From: Sulfurospirillum arcachonense
GTDB taxonomy: Bacteria > Campylobacterota > Campylobacteria > Campylobacterales > Sulfurospirillaceae
NCBI GenBank assembly: GCA_015662785.1
Contig: DQTM01000014.1
Location: 1-20,077 of the forward strand
Direction of reading: 5' to 3'
Length of the DNA: 20,077 bases
The notes below the pieces were generated by a model that was not told where the DNA came from, did no database searches, and saw only the letters and a program-made list of their open reading frames with translations. Positions 7,013 through 15,297 of the stretch are shown piece after piece. Every line of letters begins with the position of its first letter. The stretch's first letter is position 1. The translations under genes and the position numbers were made by a program.

Positions 7013-8668
7013 ATGATATTAGCTTTTGAATTTAATTATATCTCAAAAAATGCAGTTTTAGAAAATATGCTTGAGTCTATATGTAAAGATTTTGAGATTT
7101 CATATAACATAGGAAAAGTTAACAATATTGTTAGCTTATATGTCGAAGGTGATGAAACACAATTGACAAGTTTTTCAGATTTTATAGGAACAAGACTTCC
7201 TTTGTCTATATTTTTTAAGTCAACAGCAGTAAATGTTGTTGAAGAGATGCCAAAAGGTTTAGAACCAATTGCTGGATGTAAACTTTGTGTCCCTTTTACT
7301 CCTAAAACACTTACTACATGTAAAGATAAAAATCTAAATCCATTGATTAACAATGAAGTTGGTATTTCTACGTTTGATGCAAATGGTGTTATATTAAAAG
7401 AAAATGGAAATGTAGTTACAACAAATAGTTTTGAAGAACTATATACTAAAATTGCAGAAATTTTAGCCAATAATGAAGAAGTCTATATAAATTCTGTAAG
7501 TGGTTCTTATGTTATAGGCAAAATTGAAAATTTAAAAATTAAAGACTTTATTGTTATTCCTACTGATTTATCTGTTGTTGAAAAGATGGTAGTTATAAGA
7601 GAAAATGAGATTAAAGCACTTGCTAGTTTAGAAAAACCAACTATTAAATTAAGGGTTAATACACTTTACAGTTCAAAAGGTATTCTTCCTACTGCGAGAG
7701 TAAAACTAAAACTAGCAGATGAATTATTAGTGTTAAATGTGTGTGAACGACTTCATAAAAATGGTGTAGATTTCATATATAAAGTAGATACTGAAACTTC
7801 TACATGTAGATATAGTGTTGAGATTGATGGTAGTTTTACAAAGCTCCCTCAGATAGAGGTTTGTGTACTTGAAAATGGTGAGATTCTTATACTTAGTGGA
7901 GATGGATATAGTGCTCCACAATTAAGAGAAAACTTAAATAAACTTGATACTAAGGCTCACGCTCAGTTTGCTACAATAATGCAAGAGCATAACTTGTTTG
8001 ATGAAAAAATAAGCTGTTTTTATATGAGTAAAACTCATGATGATATGATAATGCACCTTTCAGATAAAACAGGGATGCTTAATTTAATTAAATTTCCTAT
8101 TGTTCGTGATATGAAAGAGATATTTGAAACTATCAAACTATCAACTATTGGTGCAAAACTAGTAGACAGTTATAAAAAACAATTTCCTGAAATTTATAAG
8201 AGTGCCATGAATTATCAAATTCCATCGGATGCATCAAATAACATCTACAATATCTGGGGAATAGCCGGAGTTATACTAGGATTAGCAGATAATATAGAAG
8301 ATGCAAGTGAAAAAGTGATTGAAAATGCAGAAGATTTTGGTGGAAAAAAAGGTCCTAGAGTTGATTACTTGTTAGTAGATAAAGAGTCAATAAAATCTGA
8401 TTTTGATATGATGAGACTTATAAGAAGCACCATGAGTTTTAAACTAGCAGGAACAGATGATATAACACTTAGTTTTGGTATGATGGAAGCTTTTGCTTAC
8501 TTTTTATCAGATACGTCTGATTCTTGTAAAGAAAATCTTTCAAGTGAAAAAACACTACTTTGTGGGTCTATGTTTGGCGTAAGAAAATTTGCAGAAATTG
8601 CTTGTAAAAACATAACTGCAAGTTCGCAGATATGCTTAAATAGGGAACTCCCTATTGATACATTATAA
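7013..8668 (+). CDS. hydE: HydE, hydrogenase accessory protein; appears to be a degenerate HypF paralogue
   Basis: By position after hydABCD this is hydE, which is needed for hydrogenase activity in Helicobacter pylori but has no defined biochemical role that I know of. I prefer the ATG at 7013 (551 aa) over the GTG at 7007 because AAGGA at 6998-7002 is better spaced for it. Residue numbers here count from the GTG. Read against HypF next door, the domain order is parallel. Residues 1-85 resemble the acylphosphatase domain (VEGD...RLPLS against LEGEP...KLPPL) but lack the catalytic VQGVGFR. One CxxC remains (91-94) of the zinc fingers. Residues 160-215 resemble the YrdC part (LEKPTIKLR against KERPIVLLK). 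Residues 413-551 resemble the Kae1-like end (KTLLCGSMFGVRKFAE against KTLLSGGVFQNRTLLE). The protein stops before HypF's NDGSIAIGQ, and the HHYAH metal motif is absent. The homology is read by eye. It overlaps hypF by 14 nt. Confidence 0.8.
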   Translation: MILAFEFNYISKNAVLENMLESICKDFEISYNIGKVNNIVSLYVEGDETQLTSFSDFIGTRLPLSIFFKSTAVNVVEEMPKGLEPIAGCKLCVPFTPKTLTTCKDKNLNPLINNEVGISTFDANGVILKENGNVVTTNSFEELYTKIAEILANNEEVYINSVSGSYVIGKIENLKIKDFIVIPTDLSVVEKMVVIRENEIKALASLEKPTIKLRVNTLYSSKGILPTARVKLKLADELLVLNVCERLHKNGVDFIYKVDTETSTCRYSVEIDGSFTKLPQIEVCVLENGEILILSGDGYSAPQLRENLNKLDTKAHAQFATIMQEHNLFDEKISCFYMSKTHDDMIMHLSDKTGMLNLIKFPIVRDMKEIFETIKLSTIGAKLVDSYKKQFPEIYKSAMNYQIPSDASNNIYNIWGIAGVILGLADNIEDASEKVIENAEDFGGKKGPRVDYLLVDKESIKSDFDMMRLIRSTMSFKLAGTDDITLSFGMMEAFAYFLSDTSDSCKENLSSEKTLLCGSMFGVRKFAEIACKNITASSQICLNRELPIDTL

Positions 8669-10862
8669 ATATAGTATTGAAGGTATAGTTCAAGGGGTCG
8701 GATTTAGACCCTTTGTTTACACTCTTGCTCTAAAACACTCTCTTAAAGGTTTTGTTCTTAATGATTCTAGTGGAGTTAAAATTTCACTTGAAGGGGAACC
8801 TAACAACATAGATATTTTTGAAAAAGAGTTATATTCTAAACTGCCACCCTTAGCTAGAATAGACAGACTTGAAAAAGTAGCCTGTCCCCTTAAAAATTTT
8901 AACAAATTTATTATCACAAAAAGTAAAGATACTCAGTCTAAACACTCTTTGGTATCTGCTGATTTTGCTATGTGTAGTGAGTGTTTGAGCGAAATAAGAG
9001 ATGAGACAAATAGAAGATATAACTACTTTTTTACAAATTGTACAAACTGTGGACCAAGATACTCCATTGTAAAAACTGTTCCATATGATAGACCAAATAC
9101 CTCAATGCAACCATTTACTATGTGTAAGGAGTGTCAAAAAGAGTATGATAACCCACTTGATCGCCGTTACCATGCTCAGCCAATTAGTTGTGAAAAGTGT
9201 GGACCAACCCTTAGTTTAAAAGATATGAATGGCAATGTTCTCTCAACAAACCTAGAAGCGTTAATCGGTTTAGCCCATTTTATAAAAGAGGGCAACATAG
9301 TTGCCATGAAGGGCATGGGTGGTTTTCATCTTATCTGCGATGCAACTAGTGATAAAACTATAAAAAACTTAAGACAAAAGAAAAATAGACCCTCTAAACC
9401 ATTTGCAGTTATGATGAAATCTATAGAAGACGTAGTCTCTAAATGTAAACTAAGCTCATGTGAAAAGAGTAGGGTGATTTCAAAAGAGAGACCAATAGTT
9501 CTTTTAAAAACAAAAAAGAACAATATAAGCCCATTAGTAGCACCTTTTATTGATAGATTAGGAGTTTTTTTAGCTTATACTCCTCTACATGTAAAGCTTT
9601 TAGATTTTTTGGAAAAACCAATAGTAGCTACAAGTGCAAATCGTTCAGGTGAGCCAATAGTAACAAATGAAGAGGATTTAAAATCTAAATTAAGTGGAGT
9701 TATAGACTATTATCTTGATTATAATAGAGAGATTATAAATAGTAGTGATGATAGTGTATTGCAAATAATCAATTACAGAGATTTAATTATGAGAGCTTCA
9801 AGAGGAATTACTCCTTTAAGCATAAGATTAAAAACGAATGAGACTAGAAAAATCTTAGCAGTTGGTGCCCATCAAAAAAATGCAATTGCAATTTATATGA
9901 ATAATCAAATTATATTGAGTCCATATATAGGTGATTTGGACAATATTGAAACTGTTGAAGCATTTTATAAAACACTTAAAACTTTTAAAGAATTTTATGA
10001 TTTTGAGCCAGATTTGATTGTTTGTGATAAACATCCTCTTTATGAGAGTACAAAATGGACAAAAAAACAGGATATTCCATTTGTTCAAGTTCAACATCAC
10101 TATGCTCATATACTCAGTTGCATGCTTGAACACGATATAGATGAAAAAGTACTAGGTATTGCTTGGGATGGAACAGGATATGGTGATGATGGTACTATCT
10201 GGGGTGGTGAATTTTTTGTTTGTGATAGGAATGAGTATGAAAGAGTTGCCTATTTTGAGCCTTTTTCTCTTTTAGGTGGCGATGCTAGTATAAAAGATAT
10301 AAAACGTATAGCACTCAGTATAATACTTGATTGTGAAGAAGATAAAATTTACAATAGTTTCCTTAGCAGTTTTAAAAAAACAGAATTAAATTTACTAAAA
10401 CAGATGCATAAAAAAGCGTTAAATTCTCCAAATTGTTCTGCTGTTGGCAGACTTTTTGATATGGTCGCCGTTATAGCAGGCGTTTGTGACAAAGTAAGTT
10501 ATGATGGAGAGAGTGGACTTATTCTTGAATCTTTATATGATTATAAAATAAAAGATTCATATGATATATACCTTGAAGATGGTATTATAAAATACAAACA
10601 TATTATTAAAGAGATGATAAAAGATAAAGATGCAAGCCTAATATCTTCAAAGTTTATTAACTCTTTGGTAAACATAATTTCTATTATATCGCAGAATTAT
10701 TCTTTAAAAACTCTTCTAAGTGGTGGTGTTTTCCAAAACAGAACACTTTTGGAAGGTATTATTAATAAAAATGACAATATAATTTTTCAAAATCTATTAC
10801 CTATAAATGACGGTTCTATAGCTATTGGACAACTTACACGCATACTTTCACAAAAAAATTAA
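8655..10862 (+). CDS. hypF: Carbamoyltransferase HypF (hydrogenase CN-ligand synthesis)
   Basis: HypF uses carbamoyl phosphate and ATP to carbamoylate the C-terminal cysteine of HypE, the first step to the cyanide ligands. The 735 residues show all domains. These are acylphosphatase (about 1-90, motif GIVQGVGFRPFVY); two zinc fingers with C107, C110, C129, C132 and C157, C160, C179, C182; a YrdC-like domain (about 200-385, KNRPSKPFAVM, TSANRSGEP); and a Kae1-like domain (about 400-735, HHYAH at 482-486, AWDGTGYGDDG, SGGVFQN, NDGSIAIGQ). The start is TTG at 8655 inside the hydE end, supported by AGGGA at 8642-8646. No other start fits the family N-terminus, and an in-frame stop lies at 8637-8639. 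Translation is probably coupled to hydE. Confidence 0.97.
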   Translation: MIHYKYSIEGIVQGVGFRPFVYTLALKHSLKGFVLNDSSGVKISLEGEPNNIDIFEKELYSKLPPLARIDRLEKVACPLKNFNKFIITKSKDTQSKHSLVSADFAMCSECLSEIRDETNRRYNYFFTNCTNCGPRYSIVKTVPYDRPNTSMQPFTMCKECQKEYDNPLDRRYHAQPISCEKCGPTLSLKDMNGNVLSTNLEALIGLAHFIKEGNIVAMKGMGGFHLICDATSDKTIKNLRQKKNRPSKPFAVMMKSIEDVVSKCKLSSCEKSRVISKERPIVLLKTKKNNISPLVAPFIDRLGVFLAYTPLHVKLLDFLEKPIVATSANRSGEPIVTNEEDLKSKLSGVIDYYLDYNREIINSSDDSVLQIINYRDLIMRASRGITPLSIRLKTNETRKILAVGAHQKNAIAIYMNNQIILSPYIGDLDNIETVEAFYKTLKTFKEFYDFEPDLIVCDKHPLYESTKWTKKQDIPFVQVQHHYAHILSCMLEHDIDEKVLGIAWDGTGYGDDGTIWGGEFFVCDRNEYERVAYFEPFSLLGGDASIKDIKRIALSIILDCEEDKIYNSFLSSFKKTELNLLKQMHKKALNSPNCSAVGRLFDMVAVIAGVCDKVSYDGESGLILESLYDYKIKDSYDIYLEDGIIKYKHIIKEMIKDKDASLISSKFINSLVNIISIISQNYSLKTLLSGGVFQNRTLLEGIINKNDNIIFQNLLPINDGSIAIGQLTRILSQKN

Positions 10863-10881
10863 TATTTAATCTTATTTCTCT

Positions 10882-10911
10882 TTAAGTTAAATAGTATTAC
10901 ACTTATAGTGT
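10882..10911 (+). promoter_or_regulatory. Probable nikR promoter with a dyad over the -10
   Basis: TATAGT (10904-10909) could serve as a -10, with TTAAGT (10882-10887) as a -35 at 16-bp spacing. A small perfect dyad, ACACT-tat-AGTGT (10899-10911), covers the -10, the position expected of an operator. Autoregulation by NikR is a reasonable guess, but the dyad matches neither the E. coli NikR site nor any Helicobacter consensus that I can confirm. Confidence 0.4.
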
Positions 10912-10935
10912 GGAAATAATAGCAAAGGATATAGA

Positions 10936-11352
10936 ATGGATAATAACGTTATAAGGTTTAGTGTTTCACTACCTGAAAAATTGTTAGTGGAATTAGATAA
11001 AAAGGTTAACGAACAAGGTTATGCTTCAAGAAGTGAGTATACTCGTGATTTAATTCGTGAAAGAATAGTAAAAGATAGTTGGAAAGAAGATGACTCAGAG
11101 GTTATCGGTGTCTTAACTATGATTTATACTCATCATCAAAATGATTTAGTTGATAGAATTTTAACTATTCAACATGATGCAAAAATAAAAATTATGTGTA
11201 ATACTCATGTGCATATTGATCATGACAATTGTTTAGAAACAATTATGATTCAAGGTTCCGTAAGTGAGATCAAAGATTTCGCTCAAAAAATTGGTGGGTT
11301 GAAGGGTGTAAAATTCTCTAAACTTGTTGAGGCTGCTATACCAGCGTCTTAA
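10936..11352 (+). CDS. nikR: Nickel-responsive regulator NikR
   Basis: This 138-residue protein has an N-terminal ribbon-helix-helix DNA-binding domain (RFSVSLPEKLLVELDKKV, then YASRSEYTRDLIRERI) and a C-terminal ACT-like nickel-binding domain. The high-affinity Ni ligands of E. coli NikR (H76, H87, H89, C95) align with H80, H91, H93 and C99 (THVHIDHDNC), so nickel sensing is intact. SD AAGGA lies 6 nt before the ATG. The gene sits between hypF and the hyp operon. In Helicobacter, NikR controls nickel uptake and storage and hydrogenase genes, so control of the hydrogenase promoters here is likely but inferred. A strong terminator follows. Confidence 0.97.
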   Translation: MDNNVIRFSVSLPEKLLVELDKKVNEQGYASRSEYTRDLIRERIVKDSWKEDDSEVIGVLTMIYTHHQNDLVDRILTIQHDAKIKIMCNTHVHIDHDNCLETIMIQGSVSEIKDFAQKIGGLKGVKFSKLVEAAIPAS

Positions 11353-11360
11353 GCCTTAAC

Positions 11361-11396
11361 AAAAGATGAGCCGTCATGTGGTACGGCTCATTTTTC
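11361..11396. terminator. Bidirectional intrinsic terminator between nikR and the convergent gene
   Basis: A perfect GC-rich 9-bp stem, ATGAGCCGT (11366-11374) with ACGGCTCAT (11383-11391), has an 8-nt loop. TTTTT (11391-11395) follows it on the + strand, and AAAA precedes it (11361-11364), so it can work in both directions. The stem overlaps the stop codon of the minus-strand gene. Confidence 0.9.
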
Positions 11397-12062
11397 TAAC
11401 CATGATTTCCATAAAATCTTTTTTTGTTCCTCTTTTGTATAATTAAACTTAAACTCATACTCTTTTAAATAGTAGATAAAATTTTCTCTTGAAACACCTT
11501 TAAAATGTAAAAGATTTTCTTCTAAAAATATCCAAAATCTTATAAGCTGACTATCAAACTTTTCAAAATGCATTATTTTGTATCTATTGAGGTACTTTGC
11601 ATACTCTTTCATATATGTAATTTTTATATCCTTTTGAGCATTTTTAATATGAGAAAATTGGTCAGGTAGTAAAAGAGTATAGACTAAATCATGGTATACC
11701 ATTCCTAATATACCAATAGCTTCAAATAGATACTTGACCTTTCCACGTTTGTTTTGTGGTAAAAAATAATACTCATCATATTCACTAAATTCTGCTCTAT
11801 TTTGTCGATAAATTTCCTCTACATGTAAAAGAGCAAGCTTTCTAAAATCCATATACCTATCTTTGATACTTTTGTAGTTTACATGTAGAGATTTAGCACA
11901 CTCATTGACACTTAAATTTTCACAAAAACAGTCCAAAACTATAAAGTCTTTTTCTAGTTTTTTTTGGCTATATTTTCGTCTACATGTAGAACACTTAAAT
12001 GATGTTTGTGTGACCTTGTAAAGGCGTTTACTTCCACAAAATGGACATATATCTTTTTTCAT
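11388..12062 (-). CDS. IS1595/ISXO2-like transposase-derived protein, probably catalytically dead
   Basis: This is an intact 224-residue frame. The N-terminus is a zinc ribbon (C6, C9, C24, C27: CPFCGS...KCSTCRRKYS), followed by a helix-turn-helix-like stretch (SVNECAKSLHVNYKSIKDRY, 51-70). The rest resembles IS1595-type DDE transposases: EYDEYY at 94-99, the FW pair at 176-177, HFKGVS, and YLKEYEFKFNY at 198-208 (family pattern YLxEfexRFN). By eye alignment only the first acidic residue, D96, remains. The second D aligns with Y150, and the E of the ENFW motif aligns with I174. The protein is also shorter than usual for the family, and I see no terminal inverted repeats or target-site duplication. 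It is divergent from hypB across 98 bp. A retained DNA-binding protein, possibly regulatory, is the inference. A decaying transposase is the alternative. Confidence 0.7.
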   Translation of the reverse strand: MKKDICPFCGSKRLYKVTQTSFKCSTCRRKYSQKKLEKDFIVLDCFCENLSVNECAKSLHVNYKSIKDRYMDFRKLALLHVEEIYRQNRAEFSEYDEYYFLPQNKRGKVKYLFEAIGILGMVYHDLVYTLLLPDQFSHIKNAQKDIKITYMKEYAKYLNRYKIMHFEKFDSQLIRFWIFLEENLLHFKGVSRENFIYYLKEYEFKFNYTKEEQKKILWKSWLEK

Positions 12063-12086
12063 ACTATATTTTTCCCAAAAGTAACT

Positions 12087-12102
12087 AAGAAAGACCTTTC
12101 TT
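12087..12102. promoter_or_regulatory. Dyad in the divergent spacer upstream of hypB
   Basis: The perfect inverted repeat AAGAAAG-ac-CTTTCTT has 7-bp arms and lies in the 98-bp spacer between the transposase-derived gene and hypB. It is about 25 bp upstream of the hypB -10. It is a candidate operator for NikR, the divergent gene product or another dimeric regulator. The function is inferred from position only. Confidence 0.4.
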
Positions 12103-12126
12103 TACGATAAATTTACGTTAGAAGTA

Positions 12127-12132
12127 TATAAT
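12127..12132 (+). promoter_or_regulatory. -10 element for the hypBCDEXA operon
   Basis: A perfect TATAAT sits 28 nt before the hypB start codon and predicts initiation near 12139. SD AAGGAAG follows at 12149-12155. TTTACG at 12101-12106 is a weak -35 at long spacing, in keeping with -10-driven sigma70 promoters of Campylobacterota. Confidence 0.6.
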
Positions 12133-12160
12133 TGTTGAAAATTAACTCAAGGAAGAAAAT

Positions 12161-12904
12161 ATGTGTAAAGATTGCGGATGTACAATAGCACCTCATGCTC
12201 ATAACCACGGACATGCTCACACTCACGAGCAACACCCAAACCCTCAACTAAATGATCCTAAAACTATAGAGGTTATTACTAAAATACTTGATGTAAATGA
12301 CCAGCAAGCAGCTCATAATAGAGAGCATTTTGAAAAACATGGAATATTGGCAATAAACCTTATGAGTAGCCCAGGAAGTGGAAAAACAACTCTTTTAGAA
12401 GCTACTATTGACCATGGTGGAATTAAGCTGGGAGTTATTGAGGGTGACCTTGAAACAAACCAAGATGCAGATCGCATCAAAGCAAAAGGAGCAGTTGCTC
12501 ATCAAATTACAACTGGTCAAGCTTGTCATTTAGATGCTCATATGGTTCACGAAGGACTTCATCATATGCCTATAGATGGTCTAGATATTGTTTTTGTAGA
12601 AAATGTAGGGAACTTAGTATGCCCAGCAAGTTATGATGTAGGAACACACTTCAATGCAGTTCTTCTTTCAGTTCCAGAAGGTGATGATAAACCAGCAAAA
12701 TATCCAGTTATGTTTAGAACTGCTGATGTTCTTCTTATTACAAAATGTGATTTGCTCCCTCACTTTGATTTTGATGTTGAAAAAGCTATTAGAGAGACGA
12801 GAAAACTCAATCCAAAAATTGATGTTATAGAGATAGACTCTAAGAGTGGTAAAGGCATAGATAAATGGGTTAATTACCTTAAAATGAAAAAAGATTTAAG
12901 ATAA
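12161..12904 (+). CDS. hypB: Hydrogenase/urease nickel incorporation GTPase HypB
   Basis: HypB is a GTPase metallochaperone that works with HypA to insert nickel into the large subunits. The 247 residues begin with MCKDCGC (C2, C5, C7), equivalent to the N-terminal high-affinity nickel motif of E. coli HypB. Next comes a His-rich stretch (HAHNHGHAHTHEQH, 12-25) that could store nickel. The GTPase core has the P-loop GSGKTT at 72-77, the metal-binding pair C122-H123 (GQACHLD), NVGNLVCP with C154, and TKCD as the NKxD equivalent. It combines a CxxCGC-type motif with a histidine tract, whereas H. pylori HypB lacks both, as I recall. It heads the hyp operon and overlaps hypC by 1 nt. Confidence 0.97.
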   Translation: MCKDCGCTIAPHAHNHGHAHTHEQHPNPQLNDPKTIEVITKILDVNDQQAAHNREHFEKHGILAINLMSSPGSGKTTLLEATIDHGGIKLGVIEGDLETNQDADRIKAKGAVAHQITTGQACHLDAHMVHEGLHHMPIDGLDIVFVENVGNLVCPASYDVGTHFNAVLLSVPEGDDKPAKYPVMFRTADVLLITKCDLLPHFDFDVEKAIRETRKLNPKIDVIEIDSKSGKGIDKWVNYLKMKKDLR

Positions 12905-13185
12905 TGTGTTTATCAATACCTTCAAAAGTAGTCGCAATTGACGAAAACAATATGGCAACAGTTGACACTATGGGTGTTAAACGTCAAGTAACTCTTGATT
13001 TGATTGGTGAGCCTGTAGAAGTGGGTGAGTATATACTTATCCACGTTGGATTTGCTATGAATAAGATAAGCGTAGAAGAGGCGCTAGAATCCCTAAAGAT
13101 ATATGAAGACATCATTGCTCAAATGAATGATGGTGAGATTGATGATGAAGAAGGAGATATGGGTTATGCCGAAACAAGAGCTTGA
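12904..13185 (+). CDS. hypC: Hydrogenase maturation chaperone HypC
   Basis: This is a small (93 aa) chaperone that holds the Fe(CN)2CO precursor with HypD and delivers it to the large subunit. The essential N-terminal cysteine is present (M-C2-LSIPSKV), as is the conserved histidine in ILIHVGFAMNKI (H47). The start ATG overlaps the hypB stop (TAATG), and the last 20 nt overlap hypD, so translation is coupled on both sides. The acidic tail is ordinary for the family. This copy may serve both hydrogenases, since no second hypC paralogue is visible here. Confidence 0.96.
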   Translation: MCLSIPSKVVAIDENNMATVDTMGVKRQVTLDLIGEPVEVGEYILIHVGFAMNKISVEEALESLKIYEDIIAQMNDGEIDDEEGDMGYAETRA

Positions 13186-14302
13186 TTTGTTCAAGGTTTT
13201 TCGTAACCCTGAACATATGAAAGCCTTGGCAAAACTTATTAAAAAAGAGTCAAAAACAAAAATTAGAGTTATGGAGGTTTGTGGTGGTCATACTCATACT
13301 ATTATGAAGTATGGAATTCCTCAAATTCTTCCTGATACTATAGAGTTTGTTCATGGACCAGGGTGTCCAGTTTGCATCATGCCAAAAGAGAGAATTGACC
13401 ACGCTTATATACTTTCACAACAACCAGATGTTATTATGGTAACTTTGGGTGATATGATAAAAGTACCAGGAAGTCACGGAAGCTTAGCACAAGCAAGAAG
13501 TAAAGGGGCAGATGTACGGTTTGTATACTCACCTCTTGACGTTCTAAAAATTGCTAAAGAAAATCCAGAAAAAAAAGTGATATTTTTTGCGATAGGATTT
13601 GAAACTACAACTCCTATGACAGCAGCTTTAGTTGACCAAGTAGTAAAACTTGGACTTAAAAATGTACTATTTCACATAAATCACGTTACTGTTCCAGAAG
13701 TTATGAAAGAACTACTTGATAGTAGAGACGAGCATGTAGATAGTTACAATAATAGAATTGATGCTTTTATAGGACCTAGTCATGTTAGCGTTATAACGGG
13801 TTCAAAAGTTTATGAGCAGTTTCCTGAAAAGTACAAAAGACCAGTTGTAGTTACTGGATTTGAGCCTATTGATGTTGTGGAGGGAATTCTTATGATAGTT
13901 CGTCAAGTAAACGATGGACGAGCTGATTTGGAAAACCAATATAAAAGAAGTGTATCGTATGATGGAAACACAACGGCACAGGCTTTTATAAACAAATATT
14001 TTGACCAAAAAGACCTATTTAAATGGCGTGGTCTTGGTAATATTCCGAAAAGTGGATTAAAACTAAGAGATGAATTTGCTCATTTAGATGCTGAAAAAAT
14101 CTATGATGATGTTTTACCAAAAGAGGAGATAGAGGACCATAAGTTATGTATTTGTGGTGATATTTTAAGAGGCATGGCAAAACCTACAGATTGTCAAGTT
14201 TTTGGAACAGCATGTAAACCAAACAAACCTATAGGAAGCTGTATGGTTTCAAGTGAGGGTGCATGTGCAGCGTATTATAAATATGGTGGAGTATTAAGAT
14301 GA
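13166..14302 (+). CDS. hypD: Hydrogenase Fe-cofactor assembly protein HypD
   Basis: HypD is the [4Fe-4S] scaffold on which cyanide and CO are attached to iron, in complex with HypC. I chose the ATG at 13166 (378 aa, MPKQELDLFKVF) over the upstream ATG at 13127 because AAGGAG (13151-13156) is spaced for it and it matches the family N-terminus. Motifs seen are EVCGGHTH (C39), GPGCPVC (C67 and C70), and the C-terminal cysteine-rich block CICGDILRGMAKPTDC...GTAC...GSCMVSSEGAC that holds the cluster. The gene overlaps hypC by 20 nt and hypE by 4 nt (ATGA). Confidence 0.97.
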   Translation: MPKQELDLFKVFRNPEHMKALAKLIKKESKTKIRVMEVCGGHTHTIMKYGIPQILPDTIEFVHGPGCPVCIMPKERIDHAYILSQQPDVIMVTLGDMIKVPGSHGSLAQARSKGADVRFVYSPLDVLKIAKENPEKKVIFFAIGFETTTPMTAALVDQVVKLGLKNVLFHINHVTVPEVMKELLDSRDEHVDSYNNRIDAFIGPSHVSVITGSKVYEQFPEKYKRPVVVTGFEPIDVVEGILMIVRQVNDGRADLENQYKRSVSYDGNTTAQAFINKYFDQKDLFKWRGLGNIPKSGLKLRDEFAHLDAEKIYDDVLPKEEIEDHKLCICGDILRGMAKPTDCQVFGTACKPNKPIGSCMVSSEGACAAYYKYGGVLR

Positions 14303-15297
14303 CTAAAAATATAACTTTAGCCCATGGAAATGGTGGCGAAGAAAACAATGAATTGATTGAAGGTGTATTTTACAAGCATCTTAAAAATGACTATCTTAAA
14401 AAGAGTGAAGACGCTTCTCTTATAGAGGGTGGAAGACTAGCTTTCACTACTGATAGTTTTACTATTAGTCCACTTTTTTTTAGCGGTGGTGACATAGGAA
14501 AACTCTCAATTTGTGGTACATGTAATGACCTTGCTATGATGGGAGCTGCTCCAAAGTATGTAACTCTAGCAATGATGATAGAAGAGGGCTTTGAGATGAA
14601 AACCCTTGATAAAATCGTGAGAAGCATTAAAAAAGAGCTTGAGGTTTGTGGAGCAGTTGTAGTCGCTGGTGATACTAAAGTAGTGCCACGTGGAAGTGTT
14701 GATAAACTTTTTATCAACACAAGCGGCGTTGGTGTTGTTGAGCTTGAGGGTATAAGTGCTAGTAACCTTAGTGTTGGTGATGCTATTGTAGTTTCTCGTG
14801 ACATAGGGGCTCATGGAGCTGCCATATATGCTAATCGTGAGGGAATTGACATCGAGAGTACTTTAAAGAGTGATTGTGCTTCGTTATGGCCAATGGTTAA
14901 AGCCCTTAAAGATGCAGGAATTAAACCAAAAGAGATGAGAGATGCTACTCGTGGTGGGCTTGCAGCCGTTCTAAATGAGTGGGCAAAAGCTAGTGATGTT
15001 TGTATAGAAGTAGAAGAAGCATCTATCCCAATAGCCCAAGAAGTAAAAGGAATTTGTGAACTTTTAGGTTTTGAGCCAACTGCTTTAGCAAATGAAGGTA
15101 CTTTTGTACTTGCACTTGACCCAAAAGATGTTGAAAAAACTGTAGAAGTTTTAAAAACTTTTGAACAAAATGAGCAGTGTACTATGATAGGAACTGTTAC
15201 TGATGAGTATAAACAAAAAGTGACTATGACAAGTGAATGGGATACAAAAAGATTTTTAGATATGCCAACAGGCGAATTACTTCCTAGGATTTGCTAG
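14299..15297 (+). CDS. hypE: Hydrogenase cyanide-ligand dehydratase HypE
   Basis: HypE (332 aa, PurM/AIR-synthase fold) takes the carbamoyl group from HypF on its C-terminal cysteine and dehydrates it with ATP to a thiocyanate that supplies CN. The protein ends in the conserved PRIC, so the acceptor is C332. The N-terminus LAHGNGGEE and the block GDIGKLSICGTCNDLAMMG are typical. The start overlaps the hypD stop in an ATGA arrangement, and the stop directly abuts the next gene. Confidence 0.97.
   Translation: MTKNITLAHGNGGEENNELIEGVFYKHLKNDYLKKSEDASLIEGGRLAFTTDSFTISPLFFSGGDIGKLSICGTCNDLAMMGAAPKYVTLAMMIEEGFEMKTLDKIVRSIKKELEVCGAVVVAGDTKVVPRGSVDKLFINTSGVGVVELEGISASNLSVGDAIVVSRDIGAHGAAIYANREGIDIESTLKSDCASLWPMVKALKDAGIKPKEMRDATRGGLAAVLNEWAKASDVCIEVEEASIPIAQEVKGICELLGFEPTALANEGTFVLALDPKDVEKTVEVLKTFEQNEQCTMIGTVTDEYKQKVTMTSEWDTKRFLDMPTGELLPRIC

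Noticed and set aside
11340..12160. Complete insertion sequence around the transposase-like gene
   Set aside because: No terminal inverted repeats or target duplication were found. The only strong inverted repeat at the 3' side is a terminator stem serving nikR and this gene.
14391..14814. Minus-strand open frames opposite hypE
   Set aside because: HypE is a full-length, well-conserved protein on the + strand, and the antisense translations are Ser/Thr/Pro-rich artefacts.
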